Assembly (NCBI GenBank): GCA_002409965.1
Contig: DHON01000096.1
Span: 638-44,697 of the forward strand
Length of the DNA stretch: 44,060 bases
Source of the DNA: Firmicutes bacterium UBA5389
Lineage (GTDB): Bacteria > Bacillota > DTU025
Direction: 5' to 3'
The notes beneath the pieces were generated by a model. It saw only the letters and a list, made by a program, of their open reading frames with translations, ran no database searches and was not told the DNA's origin. The position numbers and the translations under genes were made by a program. How positions within the stretch are numbered: the first letter of the stretch is position 1; every line of letters begins with the position of its first letter. Shown here piece after piece: positions 34,167 to 43,672 of this stretch.

Positions 34167-36236
34167 CTAGACACTTAAATCATGAAGAAACTCCGACTCT
34201 GGCTTGACGCCAGTCACCAGCAAGTTGTCGCGTGCGCGTGTGCAGGCTACGTAAAGCAGTTGGCGTTCGGTGTTGTACGCTTCCTCCAGATCTGCTTCGT
34301 CGGCGATTGCCTCGATCCGCTCCTGGAGGGGAATTACTTCGTCGTCGCAGGCCATCACAGCAACGGCACGGAACTCCAGGCCTTTGGCGAGATGCATGGT
34401 ACTGATGGAAGCATGGCCGCTGGCTGTTCCAACTCTCTCATCAAGGACCTTGAATGGAATCCCTGCTCTCTCCACGGCAGCGCGGGCTCGTTCGATTTCG
34501 GCGGCCGAACGCACGAAGACTCCTATCTCATGGGGTGCCATCCCCTCGCCCAGTCGTTCTGCGAGCCACTGGCTGACTGTGTTGGTCTCCTCATCCTGGC
34601 TGCCACGCACTCGAATGACGGGCACAGGTCCGTTGAACACCGAAATCGTGCCGCGGCGCTGCTCCGAGTTGCCGTCTACATCGGTCAACTCTGGATCAAG
34701 CAACCGATCCGCCTGCGCTCTGATTTGGTGCGAGGTGCGGTAGTTGATTCGAAGGGTTCTCGAACGTCCACGAACGTCTACTCCGAGCGCTTTCCATGAG
34801 AACGGTTGCTGGAAAATGCGCTGGCCCAGATCGCCCGCGAAGAAGAGGCTGTTGGGGCACCCGGTGCCAAGCGCGGCAAGGAACCGCAGCTGTGCCACAC
34901 TGACATCCTGAGCTTCGTCCACAACTACGAATTCGAAAGGCGAAGGCCTGCCCGCAAACTGAGATGCCAGTTGGCTGAAGAGCTGAGAGTAGGTGATCAG
35001 GTTCCTGTTCTTCAGGCCGGCCTGAACACGATCAAACACCGCCCAAAGCGCAGCTCGCTGCTTCTCTGGCAGGCGCGTCTTCCGCCCCAAACGTAGGACG
35101 TCTCTGTACTCCTGCCATGTCCCGAGTTGCCACGCATCAACTACATCCAGCCACTCGCTCAGCAGAAAACGCCGGCTGAACCTCTCGACTTCGGCCTTGC
35201 AAACTGCGTCCGTGAGTAGTTGCTCGATAATCTCCGCGGAAACGATGTTCGGACGATCGAAGTTCAACTCATACAGCCTCAGACCAATTGCCTGCATCGA
35301 GTGCACCTCAAGGCGTTCGCCGAGATGCGGTTCGTTGCTGATCAGCGACACTAGCTTCGCCTTGAGTGCGTGGGCGAGCGTATCGGAGAACGTTGTCAGC
35401 AACACCCTGGCATCGGGGTTGCTGCGGGCAAGGTAGACAGCCCGATGCAGAGCTACAACCGTCTTGCCCGTGCCCGCCGATCCTGAAACCCGACCAGGCC
35501 CGTTGAAAGACCGTTCAACCAGCTCACGCTGGGCAGGATGGAGAAACACAGCCCACTTGTCCCACGGGTATTCCAACGCCCGTTCCAGTTCCTCGACGTT
35601 GTTCATCATCCTGAAACGCCGCTGTGCATCAGGATGATCGAAGGGATCCTCGTCAGCAGCGATTGCCGGAGCGACCTCAGGGGTTTCACCCACCGCCAGA
35701 CTCAACAGCGCCTCGGCCGCCTCGCTCGGCAGGTGCAGAGCCAGCTCCAGCAGACTGTCCTCATTAACCTCTCGCACCTCGCCCAACCACTCGTTGGGAA
35801 CACCATAGCTCAGCAGATCGTCGTCGGAGAAGTCAGCGAATAGCCGTGGCTTGGACACAGTGGCAAGCGGCACCTCAACATGCTTCGGAACGGTTATCTC
35901 CCTGACCGTCTCCCTAATCTCTACCAGCTGAGCGGCGCCTGTCTTGGGGTGGACGGAAAGCCTACGCCGTTCGGCCCAGCTGTAGGCTGCATCGTGATGG
36001 TCTACGTAGCATAGCAATAGAGACCTGTCTGTCCTGTGGACTATCAGGCGTATGTCCTCACTGGCCCTCACCGACCAGAATCGCCGGTCCTTCGCCCGTT
36101 CCAGCCTATGGAACTGCATTCCCGGACTTGCCGGATCAAGTTGCAGATCAAAAGCGGTTGTCTTGACCACCTTCTGCTCCTCCCCGGTGAGCCGGGCAAG
36201 GCTGTCCGTGAACGTATCGGCAATGCGGAAATCCAT
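34167..36236 (-). CDS. UvrD-type helicase with N-terminal RelE-like domain
   Basis: The 689-residue protein joins two domains. Residues 1-95 resemble a RelE/ParE/HigB fold (DFRIADTFTDSLARLTGEEQ, then RRFWSVRASEDIRLIVHR and LLLCYVDHHDAAYSWAERR). From about 230 it is a superfamily 1A helicase: GSAGTGKT (252-259), FVVVDEAQD (DEAQD 440-444), TLRINYRTSHQIR, STMHLAKGLEFRAVAVM and LLYVACTRARDNLL. The start at ATG 36236 follows GTGGAG by about 7 nt and lies 3 bp after the methyltransferase stop, so the genes form one operon. RelE-UvrD fusions recur in other genomes, to my knowledge. Whether the RelE part still cuts RNA or only mediates binding is unknown. It probably unwinds DNA together with the restriction helicase of this operon. 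Confidence 0.8.
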   Translation of the reverse strand: MDFRIADTFTDSLARLTGEEQKVVKTTAFDLQLDPASPGMQFHRLERAKDRRFWSVRASEDIRLIVHRTDRSLLLCYVDHHDAAYSWAERRRLSVHPKTGAAQLVEIRETVREITVPKHVEVPLATVSKPRLFADFSDDDLLSYGVPNEWLGEVREVNEDSLLELALHLPSEAAEALLSLAVGETPEVAPAIAADEDPFDHPDAQRRFRMMNNVEELERALEYPWDKWAVFLHPAQRELVERSFNGPGRVSGSAGTGKTVVALHRAVYLARSNPDARVLLTTFSDTLAHALKAKLVSLISNEPHLGERLEVHSMQAIGLRLYELNFDRPNIVSAEIIEQLLTDAVCKAEVERFSRRFLLSEWLDVVDAWQLGTWQEYRDVLRLGRKTRLPEKQRAALWAVFDRVQAGLKNRNLITYSQLFSQLASQFAGRPSPFEFVVVDEAQDVSVAQLRFLAALGTGCPNSLFFAGDLGQRIFQQPFSWKALGVDVRGRSRTLRINYRTSHQIRAQADRLLDPELTDVDGNSEQRRGTISVFNGPVPVIRVRGSQDEETNTVSQWLAERLGEGMAPHEIGVFVRSAAEIERARAAVERAGIPFKVLDERVGTASGHASISTMHLAKGLEFRAVAVMACDDEVIPLQERIEAIADEADLEEAYNTERQLLYVACTRARDNLLVTGVKPESEFLHDLSV

Positions 36237-36239
36237 AGT

Positions 36240-39017
36240 TCACTCCACCCTGAATACCTTCATCACCTCATCGCCGAGGTGATTGATGACCTTGACGGCA
36301 ATGCGCGCGCTCTTGGGCCTATCAAACGGCCTGGAAACATCGCTGTGCAGCGTCTCCCAGGCTTCCTCGTTGATCTCGGCCTTCAGCGTAGTCTTGAGTG
36401 CCTTGTAAGGGTCGTTCTGTCCGGGGAAGTACGCGTGGCGCATGAAGAAGCTCTCTTCGTTGTAGTCAGTATCAATGAACCAGCAAGCGATCCTATCCGC
36501 CTCATCACTGCGTATCTCGCCAGTGCTGGGGTCAAATACATCCACGCCGTTGATCTTGACCTGGATCTTCCCATCCCCGGCATCCAAGATATCGATATCC
36601 GGCTCTCCGAAGATGACAAACAAGTTACCCTTGCCTGTGTTCCTAAGGTCGTCAGCCATATGCAGGTCAGCGTTCATCCGCGCCCTGAGCACAGGAATTC
36701 GCCCGAGCTTGTTGAACTCAGTAGACCGGGCATCGTAGTTGAAGGCACAGGCGATTATCACGTCGAAACCGGCATCGCCAGCCTCGCGAGCAGCCGTGAC
36801 AAGGTCGAGACGCGACACAGTCCCAAACTCCGGCCCAATGAAGATGCCTGCACGTTTCTCGGTACCCGATTTATCGTTCCCCTCGAGATATCGGCCCTCG
36901 GCGCAGACGTAGTTCCCGGGCCATAGCGTGATAGAGGTGAAGTTGATCTTGTCCTCCTTGTGGGCCTGCTGCACTCCCGCCGTCTTAAGGTTCTCAAGGA
37001 TCATCTGGACGAAGTCTTGCCCTTCCCCATAATCGTCCCCCGACTCCTTCGCGATATCGATCAACTCATCATCCTCGTCCACTGCCAGCACGCGGTGTGG
37101 AGACAGGCTCTCAACTGTAAACGGGCCCGCCACGCGCACCTTCCGACTATCCTCATATGGTTTGTCATAGAGATACTCGAACTCGGCCTTGGCGGCGATC
37201 GACGCATCGATCTCCTTCTGCCTGGCGATACGCTGCTCCCACCACCTAGCGTGTAGGTCCTTGGCCTTCTCAGGCCACTTCCTCTCAGCATCGCGGGGGA
37301 TCTCCCACTCCTCCCACTTCGTGCCGAGCACCTGGTTGATCTCCTTCCGCAGCGCTTCGAGCGTCTCCTGGAACCTGTCCCAGATGACGTCGATCTCAGC
37401 ATCATTGGCGATAGACTTCAAAGTAATGTGAGGCACGCGCTCATACACAAACCCGTGGCGGATATCGCCCCTGGTTGGTGCCTCCGACGGTGCGGCGCGC
37501 GTGATCTCGGCTTCTTTGAGCTGACCATCGCGACTATCGGCCAGCAAGTAGTATGGATACCGAGCGCCCATGATCCTGGCGCGAGCCAGGGCAAGGGCCA
37601 CCCGGGAGGTGTCGATCGTGATCCACCGGCGGCCCCATTGCTCAGCAACGTACGCAGTTGTGCCCGACCCGCAGGTTGGGTCGAGGACGAGGTCGCCGGG
37701 GTCCGTGGCCATGAGAATGCATCGCTGGATAGTCTTGGTTCCAGTTTGCACAACATAGAGCTTGTCATCTGTGAAACTCCCGGTTCCCGTATCCGACCAA
37801 AGCTCGGAGACCTGCACAACAGGGAAGTCATCGAGCCGGCGTACATACTGAACGCTGTTCCTTGCTCTGTGTATCCGGCCAGCCCTTGATAAGCGTTTGA
37901 GTCCAGTCGTCGTGGTCTTGGAGCGGAAGCCGTAGTTCCTCCCTTCATAATCGAACTCGACGACCGGATTCCCCTGTGAGGTAATGTTGTCTGGCTTATA
38001 GATGAAGTAGCTGTCAGGAATGATCCCTGTATCCTTCTCGTCTCTGGTCATCCCGCGGTAGTCACCAGCGCCGTCCCTGATCCATGTGTAGGTAGACGCA
38101 GTGTTGTCTTCGTGCGTTTTGGGAAGATAAGGTTGTCGGTATTTCAGGCTCTGCCTATCCTTCGCATACCAGATCAAGTAGTCAAATCGGTTCGCCAGGA
38201 AATTCGATGTCAGTCCGCTGGTCTTCGCAAATACAATCTCCCGGACGAAATTCGTCTCTCCAAACACCTCATCCATCAACGCCCGCACCCTGTGAACGTT
38301 CTCATCGCCGATCTGCACGAAGATCGACCCTGAATCCGCGAGGAGGTCACGCGCTACGGTCAATCGATCCCGGAGATACGTCAAGTACGAATGAATGCCA
38401 TCGCGCCAGGTGTCTCGGAATGCCTTGACCTGCTCTGGTTCGCGGGTGATGTGGGCTACGTTCCCGTCCTTGACATCCCTGCTCGTCGTGGACCACTGGA
38501 AGTTGGAATTGAACTTGATCCCGTAGGGCGGATCGACGTAGATGCACTGTACCTTGCCGCGGAGGCCCTCGCGCTCAGCTAGCGATGCCATCACCTGCAG
38601 GCTGTCGCCGAGGATCATGCGGTTGGACCAGTTGGCGTCGTGCTGGTAGAACTCCGTCTTGGCCCTCTCGTGCGGCAGTCCGTTGAAATCATCAAACAGA
38701 CTTGGCTGGTCGCTGTCTGCTGATTCGTCAAGCTCGGAGTGACGAATCAGATCGTCGATGAGCACCTTCGGATGGACCTTCTCTTGTATGTAGAGGGGCG
38801 GCGCGTGAACGACAAGGTCGGACCAGTCCTTCGCATCTTTGCCGCGCCAGACAAGCTGGGGATCGAGATCGCGGTTCCGGCGCTCGTACGCAACACGAAT
38901 CGGACTCAAGTCTTCATCGTCCATGACCGACTGGTACTCGGCCGTAGGTATGTTCAGCCGCTTCGCCTCGCTATGCCTGAAGGCCTCTACCGTCTTCTCT
39001 GATGTGTTCCTTGCCAT
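36240..39017 (-). CDS. type III-like site-specific DNA methyltransferase (Mod)
   Basis: The 925-residue protein carries a beta-class amino-methyltransferase order: DPPY (162-165, in CIYVDPPYGIKF) precedes the S-adenosylmethionine site LDPTCGSGTT (445-454). DPPY enzymes modify adenine N6 or cytosine N4. It is longer than a classical Mod, with a C-terminal half of about 400 residues (LWPGNYVCAEGRYLEG and VFDPSTGEIRSDEADRIACW) that likely contacts the Res subunit or target. The start at ATG 39017 follows GGAGGTGA, 1 bp after the Res stop. The pair resembles the large-methyltransferase systems whose Res is named BPTD_3080 family in public annotation, from memory. It should protect host sites from the Res nuclease. 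Confidence 0.85.
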   Translation of the reverse strand: MARNTSEKTVEAFRHSEAKRLNIPTAEYQSVMDDEDLSPIRVAYERRNRDLDPQLVWRGKDAKDWSDLVVHAPPLYIQEKVHPKVLIDDLIRHSELDESADSDQPSLFDDFNGLPHERAKTEFYQHDANWSNRMILGDSLQVMASLAEREGLRGKVQCIYVDPPYGIKFNSNFQWSTTSRDVKDGNVAHITREPEQVKAFRDTWRDGIHSYLTYLRDRLTVARDLLADSGSIFVQIGDENVHRVRALMDEVFGETNFVREIVFAKTSGLTSNFLANRFDYLIWYAKDRQSLKYRQPYLPKTHEDNTASTYTWIRDGAGDYRGMTRDEKDTGIIPDSYFIYKPDNITSQGNPVVEFDYEGRNYGFRSKTTTTGLKRLSRAGRIHRARNSVQYVRRLDDFPVVQVSELWSDTGTGSFTDDKLYVVQTGTKTIQRCILMATDPGDLVLDPTCGSGTTAYVAEQWGRRWITIDTSRVALALARARIMGARYPYYLLADSRDGQLKEAEITRAAPSEAPTRGDIRHGFVYERVPHITLKSIANDAEIDVIWDRFQETLEALRKEINQVLGTKWEEWEIPRDAERKWPEKAKDLHARWWEQRIARQKEIDASIAAKAEFEYLYDKPYEDSRKVRVAGPFTVESLSPHRVLAVDEDDELIDIAKESGDDYGEGQDFVQMILENLKTAGVQQAHKEDKINFTSITLWPGNYVCAEGRYLEGNDKSGTEKRAGIFIGPEFGTVSRLDLVTAAREAGDAGFDVIIACAFNYDARSTEFNKLGRIPVLRARMNADLHMADDLRNTGKGNLFVIFGEPDIDILDAGDGKIQVKINGVDVFDPSTGEIRSDEADRIACWFIDTDYNEESFFMRHAYFPGQNDPYKALKTTLKAEINEEAWETLHSDVSRPFDRPKSARIAVKVINHLGDEVMKVFRVE

Positions 39018-39018
39018 G

Positions 39019-42000
39019 CTATCTCACCTCCGTAATCGCCTGAGCGGTCATTGAGGCGATCATCTTGCCAAACTCGGCTTCGACTCTAGCTTCGAAGTCG
39101 GCTTCCATACGGTACACCTCTCTCAGCTCGGCGAATGCCCAGCGCCCGTAGCGACCAAGGTTGTTCATGCCAGGCACCCAGTAGGTCTCCATCGTGGACT
39201 TCTTATCCTTTGCGTCCTCTCGCCGGTAGCCTTTGATCTCGACGACGAGATGAAGCAGATCATCGGGGCCGTGCCCATCATCGACGAGGACTATGAAGTC
39301 GGGTATGTACCGCCGCGTTTCGGAACCATATCGATACGGCACTTCAAAGCCCAGGTTCTGGTTCTTAACGTAAGCCTTGACGCGGGGATGACGCTCGGCC
39401 ACGCGGCAGAACTCTGCCTCCCAGTCGCTATCGAATATCACCCAGTTGACGTGGCACCGGCGCGGATCCGTCTGCCATCGGTTCTGCTTGGAGGTAGTGA
39501 AGTTCACATACATCGTGGAGCCGATGGGGTTGTAGGGATCGAGAACGGCCCTGACCGACTTCCCGCTTGCCATGGCGTATGTGATTCCAGCACTTATGCG
39601 TTCACACGCCATGTCGGCCAGTTCCTGATACATGAGCAAAGCCGGGTAGGTGCCTCCCTTGCATATCAGGCAAGTATCGAGCCATTGGCGCGCGATGCGC
39701 TTCAGCTGACCAAACAGATACATCTTGGGAGCCTCGTTGAGGTCACGCCATTTCCTTTCGATCAGGTGTTTCGTCAGATGCATCAACAGCGTAGACTGTC
39801 TCATGTCCCCCTTGTGTTCGAGGTTGAGGTCAACACCCTCGCCGATGATGCCCGAATTCCTGGTAATCGAAGGGCCGACAAGCTCAGGCGTCAACTCAAG
39901 AACAGAATCGTCGCTGAACTCGGCCACCAACTGATCCCCAGGGAGTTCAACTCGGTAGCCCTGAACCCTCGGAAACGTGATTTCGAGATCATCGCGGTCG
40001 GGGCGCACAGCCCTGACCTGTATGACCTCGCGAGGGGGCCGAGGCGGCGCCACAACCGGCTTCGCCGTGAAGTCAAATGGGATGCCTAGCACATCGGCGT
40101 ATTCAACGGCGAAAAGCCCCTCCTCGTTGAGGTCGTACGATTGACGGCGGAGCGCTCGCCCTACCACCTGCTCACACAGGAGTTGAGTACCGAAGGCTCG
40201 CACGCCAAGCACGTGCGTGACGGTGCTGGCGTCCCACCCCTCCGTGAGCATGGAGACCGACACAACACACCGTATGGATTCGCCCAGCCGATCCTCCTTG
40301 CCGACGGTGTTCATCACCTCACGCAGCAGATCCTGGTCTGTGAGGTTCTCGGCCTGCCGCGGGTCGCCGGTGCGTTCGATGATCTCTCTACGGAAGCGAT
40401 CAATGGCATCGGCGGCCATGTCGCGAAAGTCCCTGTCGAGCGCTTCGCCCGATTCCAGCTGCTCGCTGTCGATCAACAGCGTACGCGGCCTCGGGTACGG
40501 GTTTCCATGTTCGTCGAAATTCCGGAAGAGCGGAAGACGGCCATGTTGGAGACTGGATGATCCATCTACGTTCTCCCGGTAGAAACCCGACACGTAGTCG
40601 TAAACTAGTTTTGAGGTTGAAGTGTTGTTGCACACTATTGTGAAGCATGGCGGAACCCTGATCCCGGCCGTCTGCCAGAGTTCGAACGTTTTTGCGTAAT
40701 GCCCATAGAGAGCCTCCAGAGCCGTCTGCAGTTCCACGGGCAGGCTCAGCGGATCCAGGTTCTTCGCCTTGCCCCGGCCTTTCTTGGGCATGCTCTTGCC
40801 GATGTGCGCCCAGAGGTTTCGGAACCGCGGCATCTCGCCGCCGGGGATGTTGTCGGCCACAGGCACGCGGGGCAGTTTGACAATTCCACACTCAATCGCG
40901 TCCATCAACGAAAAGTCGCTCATAGTCCATGGGAACAGCGTGCCCTCCGCGTAGCCTGAACCTCGTAGGAAGAAGGGTGTTGCAGACAAGTCGATCACCT
41001 GCGCGATCCCCAGCTTCCGGTTGACAGTCTCCAGGCCAGTGATCCACAGGCGAGCGGCTTCGTTGTTCTTCTCCGCTTCCTTCCTGTCATCGCCCTTCAG
41101 CGCTTCCTCGCCATCGTCTTTGGGCCTCTCTCGGTAGCAGTGGTGAGCCTCATCATCTATGACCATAATGTTTTTCATGCCCATCAACTCAGGCATCACT
41201 CGCTTAAGCATCTCTCCCTCGGTCTCGATAGTGACAAGGGCCCCTCCCCTACCCTGCAACAGCGATCTGGTGCCCCTGGATAGCTGAACAAGTTCACGTA
41301 GCCTGAACGCGTGGTAGTTCGTAATCACAATCCTCGCCCGCTTCAGGTCGTCCAGCATGTCGGTGGGAACGAGCTCGCGGCTCGCATAGTAGCTGTCGGG
41401 ATCGTTGGGCTGAAGCACGCGAAGCCGGTCACGGATGGTCAGGCCCGGAGTGACAACGAGGAATCCGCGGGTGAACCGCTTGCTGGTGGGGTGGCGGACG
41501 GCGTTGATGGTCTGCCACGCGATGATCATCGCCATGACAGTGGTCTTGCCGGCGCCAGTAGCCATCTTGAGAGCAATGCGGTACAGGTCCAGGTTAGCGT
41601 TGCCGTTGGCGACCTTGAGATGATCGGAGAAGCTCGCCCCGGTCTTGCCTGCTCTGGGCGCCACCTCCGTCAGCCAGATGAGGGTCTCAGCCGCCTCCAC
41701 TTGACAGAAGAACGGGCGAATGTCGCTGAACCTGTGATGACGCCAATGCTGAAGCAATCGAGCTGTCTCCGGAGTGACTTGCCAGTCGTTTGGGTTCGGC
41801 CTCATTCGCCACTTGTCCACTTCATGCCTAAGCCCGTTGATAATCGGCGTGGGATCGTACTGCTGTTCTTCAGTAGACAAGCCCTTGCCTTCATCGAAGA
41901 TGATCTGTAGCTGATCCATCGACCCCTTGCGTTTTCTGGGCTTGGGGATTGGCGTGATGTATGCAGCAGGCCGCCGGTTCTCTACGATCCTCTGGGTCGG

Positions 42001-42087
42001 CTGTCCCTGGTCATCAAGCTCCCAATGGCGCTCGGGGTACTCATAGGGGGAGTTGAGAATGGGTTTCTCGAAGAAGCGGTTTTCCAC
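39019..42087 (-). CDS. type III-like restriction helicase/nuclease (Res)
   Basis: The 1022-residue protein is the restriction subunit. A ResIII helicase core is visible: MATGAGKT (175-182), VVTPGLTIRDRL, ITNYHAFRL, MVIDDEAHHC (DEAH 312-315), IDLSATPFFL, MLTEGWDASTVTHVLGVRAF and CEQVVGRALRR. A PD-(D/E)XK nuclease lies at the C-terminus: IPDFIVLV (Asp930) and VVEIKGYR (Glu950, Lys952). I chose the GTG start at 42087, preceded by AAGGAGAGGAG and followed by ENRFFEKPILNSPYEYPERH, the usual N-terminus of this family as I recall it. The open frame reaches 42177 but overlaps the HNH gene. The HNH-like gene ends 13 bp upstream and Mod starts 1 bp downstream. Confidence 0.85.
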   Translation of the reverse strand: MENRFFEKPILNSPYEYPERHWELDDQGQPTQRIVENRRPAAYITPIPKPRKRKGSMDQLQIIFDEGKGLSTEEQQYDPTPIINGLRHEVDKWRMRPNPNDWQVTPETARLLQHWRHHRFSDIRPFFCQVEAAETLIWLTEVAPRAGKTGASFSDHLKVANGNANLDLYRIALKMATGAGKTTVMAMIIAWQTINAVRHPTSKRFTRGFLVVTPGLTIRDRLRVLQPNDPDSYYASRELVPTDMLDDLKRARIVITNYHAFRLRELVQLSRGTRSLLQGRGGALVTIETEGEMLKRVMPELMGMKNIMVIDDEAHHCYRERPKDDGEEALKGDDRKEAEKNNEAARLWITGLETVNRKLGIAQVIDLSATPFFLRGSGYAEGTLFPWTMSDFSLMDAIECGIVKLPRVPVADNIPGGEMPRFRNLWAHIGKSMPKKGRGKAKNLDPLSLPVELQTALEALYGHYAKTFELWQTAGIRVPPCFTIVCNNTSTSKLVYDYVSGFYRENVDGSSSLQHGRLPLFRNFDEHGNPYPRPRTLLIDSEQLESGEALDRDFRDMAADAIDRFRREIIERTGDPRQAENLTDQDLLREVMNTVGKEDRLGESIRCVVSVSMLTEGWDASTVTHVLGVRAFGTQLLCEQVVGRALRRQSYDLNEEGLFAVEYADVLGIPFDFTAKPVVAPPRPPREVIQVRAVRPDRDDLEITFPRVQGYRVELPGDQLVAEFSDDSVLELTPELVGPSITRNSGIIGEGVDLNLEHKGDMRQSTLLMHLTKHLIERKWRDLNEAPKMYLFGQLKRIARQWLDTCLICKGGTYPALLMYQELADMACERISAGITYAMASGKSVRAVLDPYNPIGSTMYVNFTTSKQNRWQTDPRRCHVNWVIFDSDWEAEFCRVAERHPRVKAYVKNQNLGFEVPYRYGSETRRYIPDFIVLVDDGHGPDDLLHLVVEIKGYRREDAKDKKSTMETYWVPGMNNLGRYGRWAFAELREVYRMEADFEARVEAEFGKMIASMTAQAITEVR

Positions 42088-42100
42088 GTTGCTCCTCTCC

Positions 42101-42988
42101 TTAGGGCGTGTCACTCCGCCGGTACAGGTGATTAAGACCGGTACGCGTGATGTTGAGTGCCGCGATGCTTGGCCCATCGGAAGGTATTGTGATGTGTAGT
42201 GTGAATGGATCGATAGTGAAGAGTCCTAGTTCGTACGCTCTCTGGTGCAGTGCGCACAACACGAGCCCGTTTGCGGGATCGTCATGTATCTCACTGGGCC
42301 GCGGTTTCAACCTTACTATATCGAGCAGTTCCGGCACGGCCATGTCGCACACGGCGCACTGGCGACCGTAGCGCCGAAAGACTCCGAACCTGAATCTGGC
42401 CTCGGAGCTCGTGCGTCTCCGGGCTTCGGGAAGGCGGTCGCCGGGCGGCTCCACAGGCGCGAACAGCCGCCCGGGGTCTTGGGCAACGCAGGGTATGGGC
42501 CACCGTATCGTGCCGAACGCGACCAGGAACGCCATTCCGGCGTCGTCCCAGTCTTCCACCCAGCCTACCCGGACGTCTCGAAGGGACCTAGCCGGCCCTG
42601 CCGTGGTCACCACGAACACCGGCAGACCCAGAAGGCCGGAGTTCTTCACCGCACTGATCTCGTCAAGATCCCGCTTAACCGCGCGGGCCGTTCTGCGATA
42701 GCGATATATGGCCCCATCGGCGGACAAGTCGTTGTAGTACTCGCCGGTGTGCAGCAGACCTACAGCAACACCCGAGCCGTCCGGCGACACCGAGCCCGAG
42801 ATGCCCTTGTCCACCCAGATGCCCTGACCGCCGCCGTAGATTCTGAGCTCTCGGAGCAGACCCGCGCCCACGCCCAGCGGCCCGCCCGCCTTTCTGAGTC
42901 TGCTCCACATCTTGATACGGCGCCGGTACTCAGCTGCGACCGCGCCTTCATAGCTCTTGAGCACAGTCCCTGCCAACTGTAACACCAC
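42101..42988 (-). CDS. HNH-like protein with probable SRA-like reader; catalytic His missing
   Basis: The 295-residue protein leads the type III-like operon. Residues 45-160 (GGGQGIWVDKGISGS, GVAVGLLHTGEYYNDLSADG and LGLPVFVVTTAG) resemble the SRA/YDG-like domain that flips and reads modified cytosines. The C-terminal HNH region keeps its zinc Cys pairs (CAVC 211/214) and the NGLVLC segment. However, the position that is His in family members (AAHI or AVHL) is Arg226 in LDIVRLKP, and the HH pair is HQ (248-249). Loss of these suggests a nuclease-dead reader. The start is a GTG at 42988 with no strong ribosome binding site. The 243 bp upstream (42989-43231) hold nothing I can assign. Confidence 0.65.
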   Translation of the reverse strand: MVLQLAGTVLKSYEGAVAAEYRRRIKMWSRLRKAGGPLGVGAGLLRELRIYGGGQGIWVDKGISGSVSPDGSGVAVGLLHTGEYYNDLSADGAIYRYRRTARAVKRDLDEISAVKNSGLLGLPVFVVTTAGPARSLRDVRVGWVEDWDDAGMAFLVAFGTIRWPIPCVAQDPGRLFAPVEPPGDRLPEARRRTSSEARFRFGVFRRYGRQCAVCDMAVPELLDIVRLKPRPSEIHDDPANGLVLCALHQRAYELGLFTIDPFTLHITIPSDGPSIAALNITRTGLNHLYRRSDTP

Positions 42989-43231
42989 TCAAACTCGCCA
43001 AACTGTGTTGTTATTCGGCGGAACTCCGTGGAAGTCCTTCGCATTATTATGATATTTGTCAGCAAATGCAGGGTACGGTCAGAGACTCCTCATGATCTAG
43101 CGATGCATGGGCTATGGGCTGAAGTCACCTGGGCACAGGCGGACGGAGAGGAGGTCTAGACGGAGGCTATGCGCGCGGCAGGCAATCGGCGCGGAGCCGA
43201 CCCGGGAATAGGCAGAGGCACCCGGCTACAC

Positions 43232-43672
43232 TCAACGTTGATGCCGGGTGACGTCAGGCAGCATCTCGAAACCCATCTGCCGAAAGTGCGAATCAAATGT
43301 GAAAGCTTTGCTGCATCCGATTCTCAACATGATGGCAAAACTCAGGCAGTCAACGAAGCTGAAATCCTTGTCACCGTACTTCCGCGCGAGCTGCCAGGCA
43401 GCTTCCTCGTCGGTCGGCTCTGGGCGGATGTACCGCAGGGCCTTGCTCTCTCGAATGGCCGTGCCTATTGCTATTGCATCCTCATGTGCCCTGCAGAAAT
43501 AGGCGTACACCTCGGAAAGCACGAAACTCGTGGTCAGCATCTGAACCCTGAGGCCCCGTATGTGCTCCGGAGTGAAGAAGCTCTTTGCCGCCTCGTGATA
43601 CTGGTCGCCCGCGTCATACAGCGCGATGAATGCGGAGGTGTCGACAAACAGCCATTCAGCGGAGCGTATCAT
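43232..43672 (-). CDS. PIN-domain toxin, VapC family
   Basis: The 146-residue protein has the acidic PIN-domain residues: VDTSAFIALYD (first Asp), LSEVY (Glu), DFSFVDCLSFAIM (Asp) and TFDSHFRQMGF (final Asp). VapC toxins are magnesium-dependent RNases that cut tRNA or rRNA. Its ATG at 43672 lies inside the antitoxin gene (17-nt overlap) behind GGAGGCGCC, so synthesis is coupled. All catalytic residues are present. This closes the window's defence cluster and may stabilise it. Confidence 0.85.
   Translation of the reverse strand: MIRSAEWLFVDTSAFIALYDAGDQYHEAAKSFFTPEHIRGLRVQMLTTSFVLSEVYAYFCRAHEDAIAIGTAIRESKALRYIRPEPTDEEAAWQLARKYGDKDFSFVDCLSFAIMLRIGCSKAFTFDSHFRQMGFEMLPDVTRHQR

Noticed and set aside
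36036..36926. 296-codon plus-strand ORF opposite the UvrD and Mod genes
   Set aside because: It is a shadow of the Mod coding strand. Its composition is unnatural and it spans the junction of two well-supported genes.
42989..43231. Promoter for the type III-like operon (AT-rich ATATCATAATAAT around 43040-43055)
   Set aside because: A plausible -10 exists, but I found no -35 box at correct spacing.
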